This document shows, piece by piece, positions 63,567 through 64,000 of a stretch of DNA of 64,000 bases. Position 1 is the first letter of the stretch; the number at the start of each line of letters is the position of its first letter. The DNA comes from an uncultured Tateyamaria sp. (GTDB lineage Bacteria > Pseudomonadota > Alphaproteobacteria > Rhodobacterales > Rhodobacteraceae). Position numbers and translations under genes: made by a program. The notes under the pieces were generated by a model, which saw only the letters and a list, made by a program, of their open reading frames with translations, was not told the origin of the DNA and searched no databases. The stretch covers positions 1 to 64,000 of the forward strand of contig CANMVD010000002.1 in NCBI GenBank assembly GCA_947501275.1, read 5' to 3'.

Positions 63567-64000
63567 GGCACTTGGCGCAAGGTTTGCACCATCTCGGCGA
63601 GGATCGATACAGCGATTTCGGACGGGCTGGCCGCGCCGATATCCAAACCAATTGGTCCCTGGATGCGCGCGATATCTTCTTTGGTGAACCCAGCCGCGGT
63701 CAGTCTGTCGATACGTTTGGCGTGGGTGCGTTTCGAACCAAGCGCACCAATGTAAAACGCTCCGCTGCTCAGCGCGATATGCAATGCCGGATCGTCCAGT
63801 TTGGGGTCATGCGTCAACAGAACAAGGGCCGACCGTGTATCAAGCCCAACCTCGGCCAAGGCCTCGTCCGGCCAGTCGTTGATCAAACGCTCGCCGGGAA
63901 ACCGCGCTTCGGACCCGAATGCGCCGCGTGGATCTATGATCACCGGGTCATACCCCACAAGCCGGGCCATCGGGACAAGCGCTTGCGCGATATGCACCGC
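63563..64000 (-). CDS. XdhC/CoxI family protein, partial
   Basis: The window contains the C-terminal part of an XdhC protein and the gene runs off the right edge. Visible motifs are GYDPVIIDPRGAFGSEARFPG, the LVLLTHDPKLDDPAL block and FYIGALGSKRTHAKRIDRL, which form the Rossmann-like XdhC C-terminal domain. XdhC proteins bind and sulfurate the molybdenum cofactor for hydroxylases, fitting the coxSLM genes downstream. It is truncated by the window. Confidence 0.88.
   Translation of the reverse strand, partial: AVHIAQALVPMARLVGYDPVIIDPRGAFGSEARFPGERLINDWPDEALAEVGLDTRSALVLLTHDPKLDDPALHIALSSGAFYIGALGSKRTHAKRIDRLTAAGFTKEDIARIQGPIGLDIGAASPSEIAVSILAEMVQTLRQVP

Overview
The window looks like a chromosomal stretch of a marine alphaproteobacterium of the Rhodobacteraceae/Roseobacter group. 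The GC content is high and the gene families fit: NasST-controlled nitrate assimilation, a DctBD-controlled TRAP dicarboxylate transporter, a CuyA-like sulfonate lyase, form II CO-dehydrogenase-like genes, a RimB-RimK fusion and a queuine transglycosylase. Assignment to genus is not possible from the sequence alone. There are no insertion sequences, phage genes or CRISPR arrays. About 55 protein genes and four tRNA genes can be supported.

Layout. 1-6.3 kb: two identical tRNA-Asp genes, a GNAT acetyltransferase, a pirin, two tRNA-Val isoacceptors around a histidine phosphatase, an HU-like protein and lon. 6.3-14.2 kb: a sparse stretch with a possible small membrane protein, a glycosyltransferase-sulfotransferase fusion, a small-ORF/hairpin region, a SprA-like metalloprotease, tgt, a membrane alpha/beta hydrolase and the rimB-rimK fusion. 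14.3-27.4 kb: a complete assimilatory nitrate island, nasT-nasS, an ANTAR-type leader, then nrtA-nrtB-nrtCD-nirB-nirD-nasA-cysG. 27.5-31.2 kb: sufT, a secreted glycerophosphodiesterase, a 48-aa small gene, a LysR regulator, sufA and a TfoX-like gene.

31.2-37.7 kb: a minus-strand operon, cuyA-like lyase, OpuA-type ABC importer, alpha/beta hydrolase. It is divergent from a LysR gene with a near-perfect palindromic operator between them, and I infer a sulfonate (cysteate-like) uptake and breakdown unit. 37.7-40.1 kb: an HD protein, a 2-oxoglutarate/Fe(II) oxygenase and tpiA. 40.1-46.5 kb: dctM, dctQ, dctP, dctD and dctB with two strong dyad operators upstream of dctP. 46.6-54.0 kb: a cytochrome P450, then an Lrp-type regulator divergent from the sulfate/sulfite assimilation operon cysG-DUF2849-cysI-cysH-DUF934, followed by a ferredoxin-NADP reductase. 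54-58 kb: a lower-GC patch, a membrane-anchored protein made of 11-residue Ala/Thr/Asp repeats, infC with a non-canonical AUC start, an orphan and an SDR. 58-64 kb: a form II cox operon (xdhC, a molybdopterin-binding protein, coxS, coxL, coxM and a small secreted protein) that runs off the right edge.

How the parts fit. Two separate cysG copies supply siroheme, one for NirB and one for CysI. The nitrate island appears controlled by RNA antitermination: two hairpins with A1/G4 hexaloops, the second mutually exclusive with a terminator. Sulfite from the CuyA-like lyase could feed the CysI pathway. Several operons carry intercistronic hairpins after the substrate-binding-protein gene, which fits excess binding protein over membrane components. 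No single wholly new system is proven. The best candidates for follow-up are the cuyA-ABC-hydrolase unit, the sigma-54-independent-looking DctD with its operators, the 11-mer repeat protein and the unlisted small genes.
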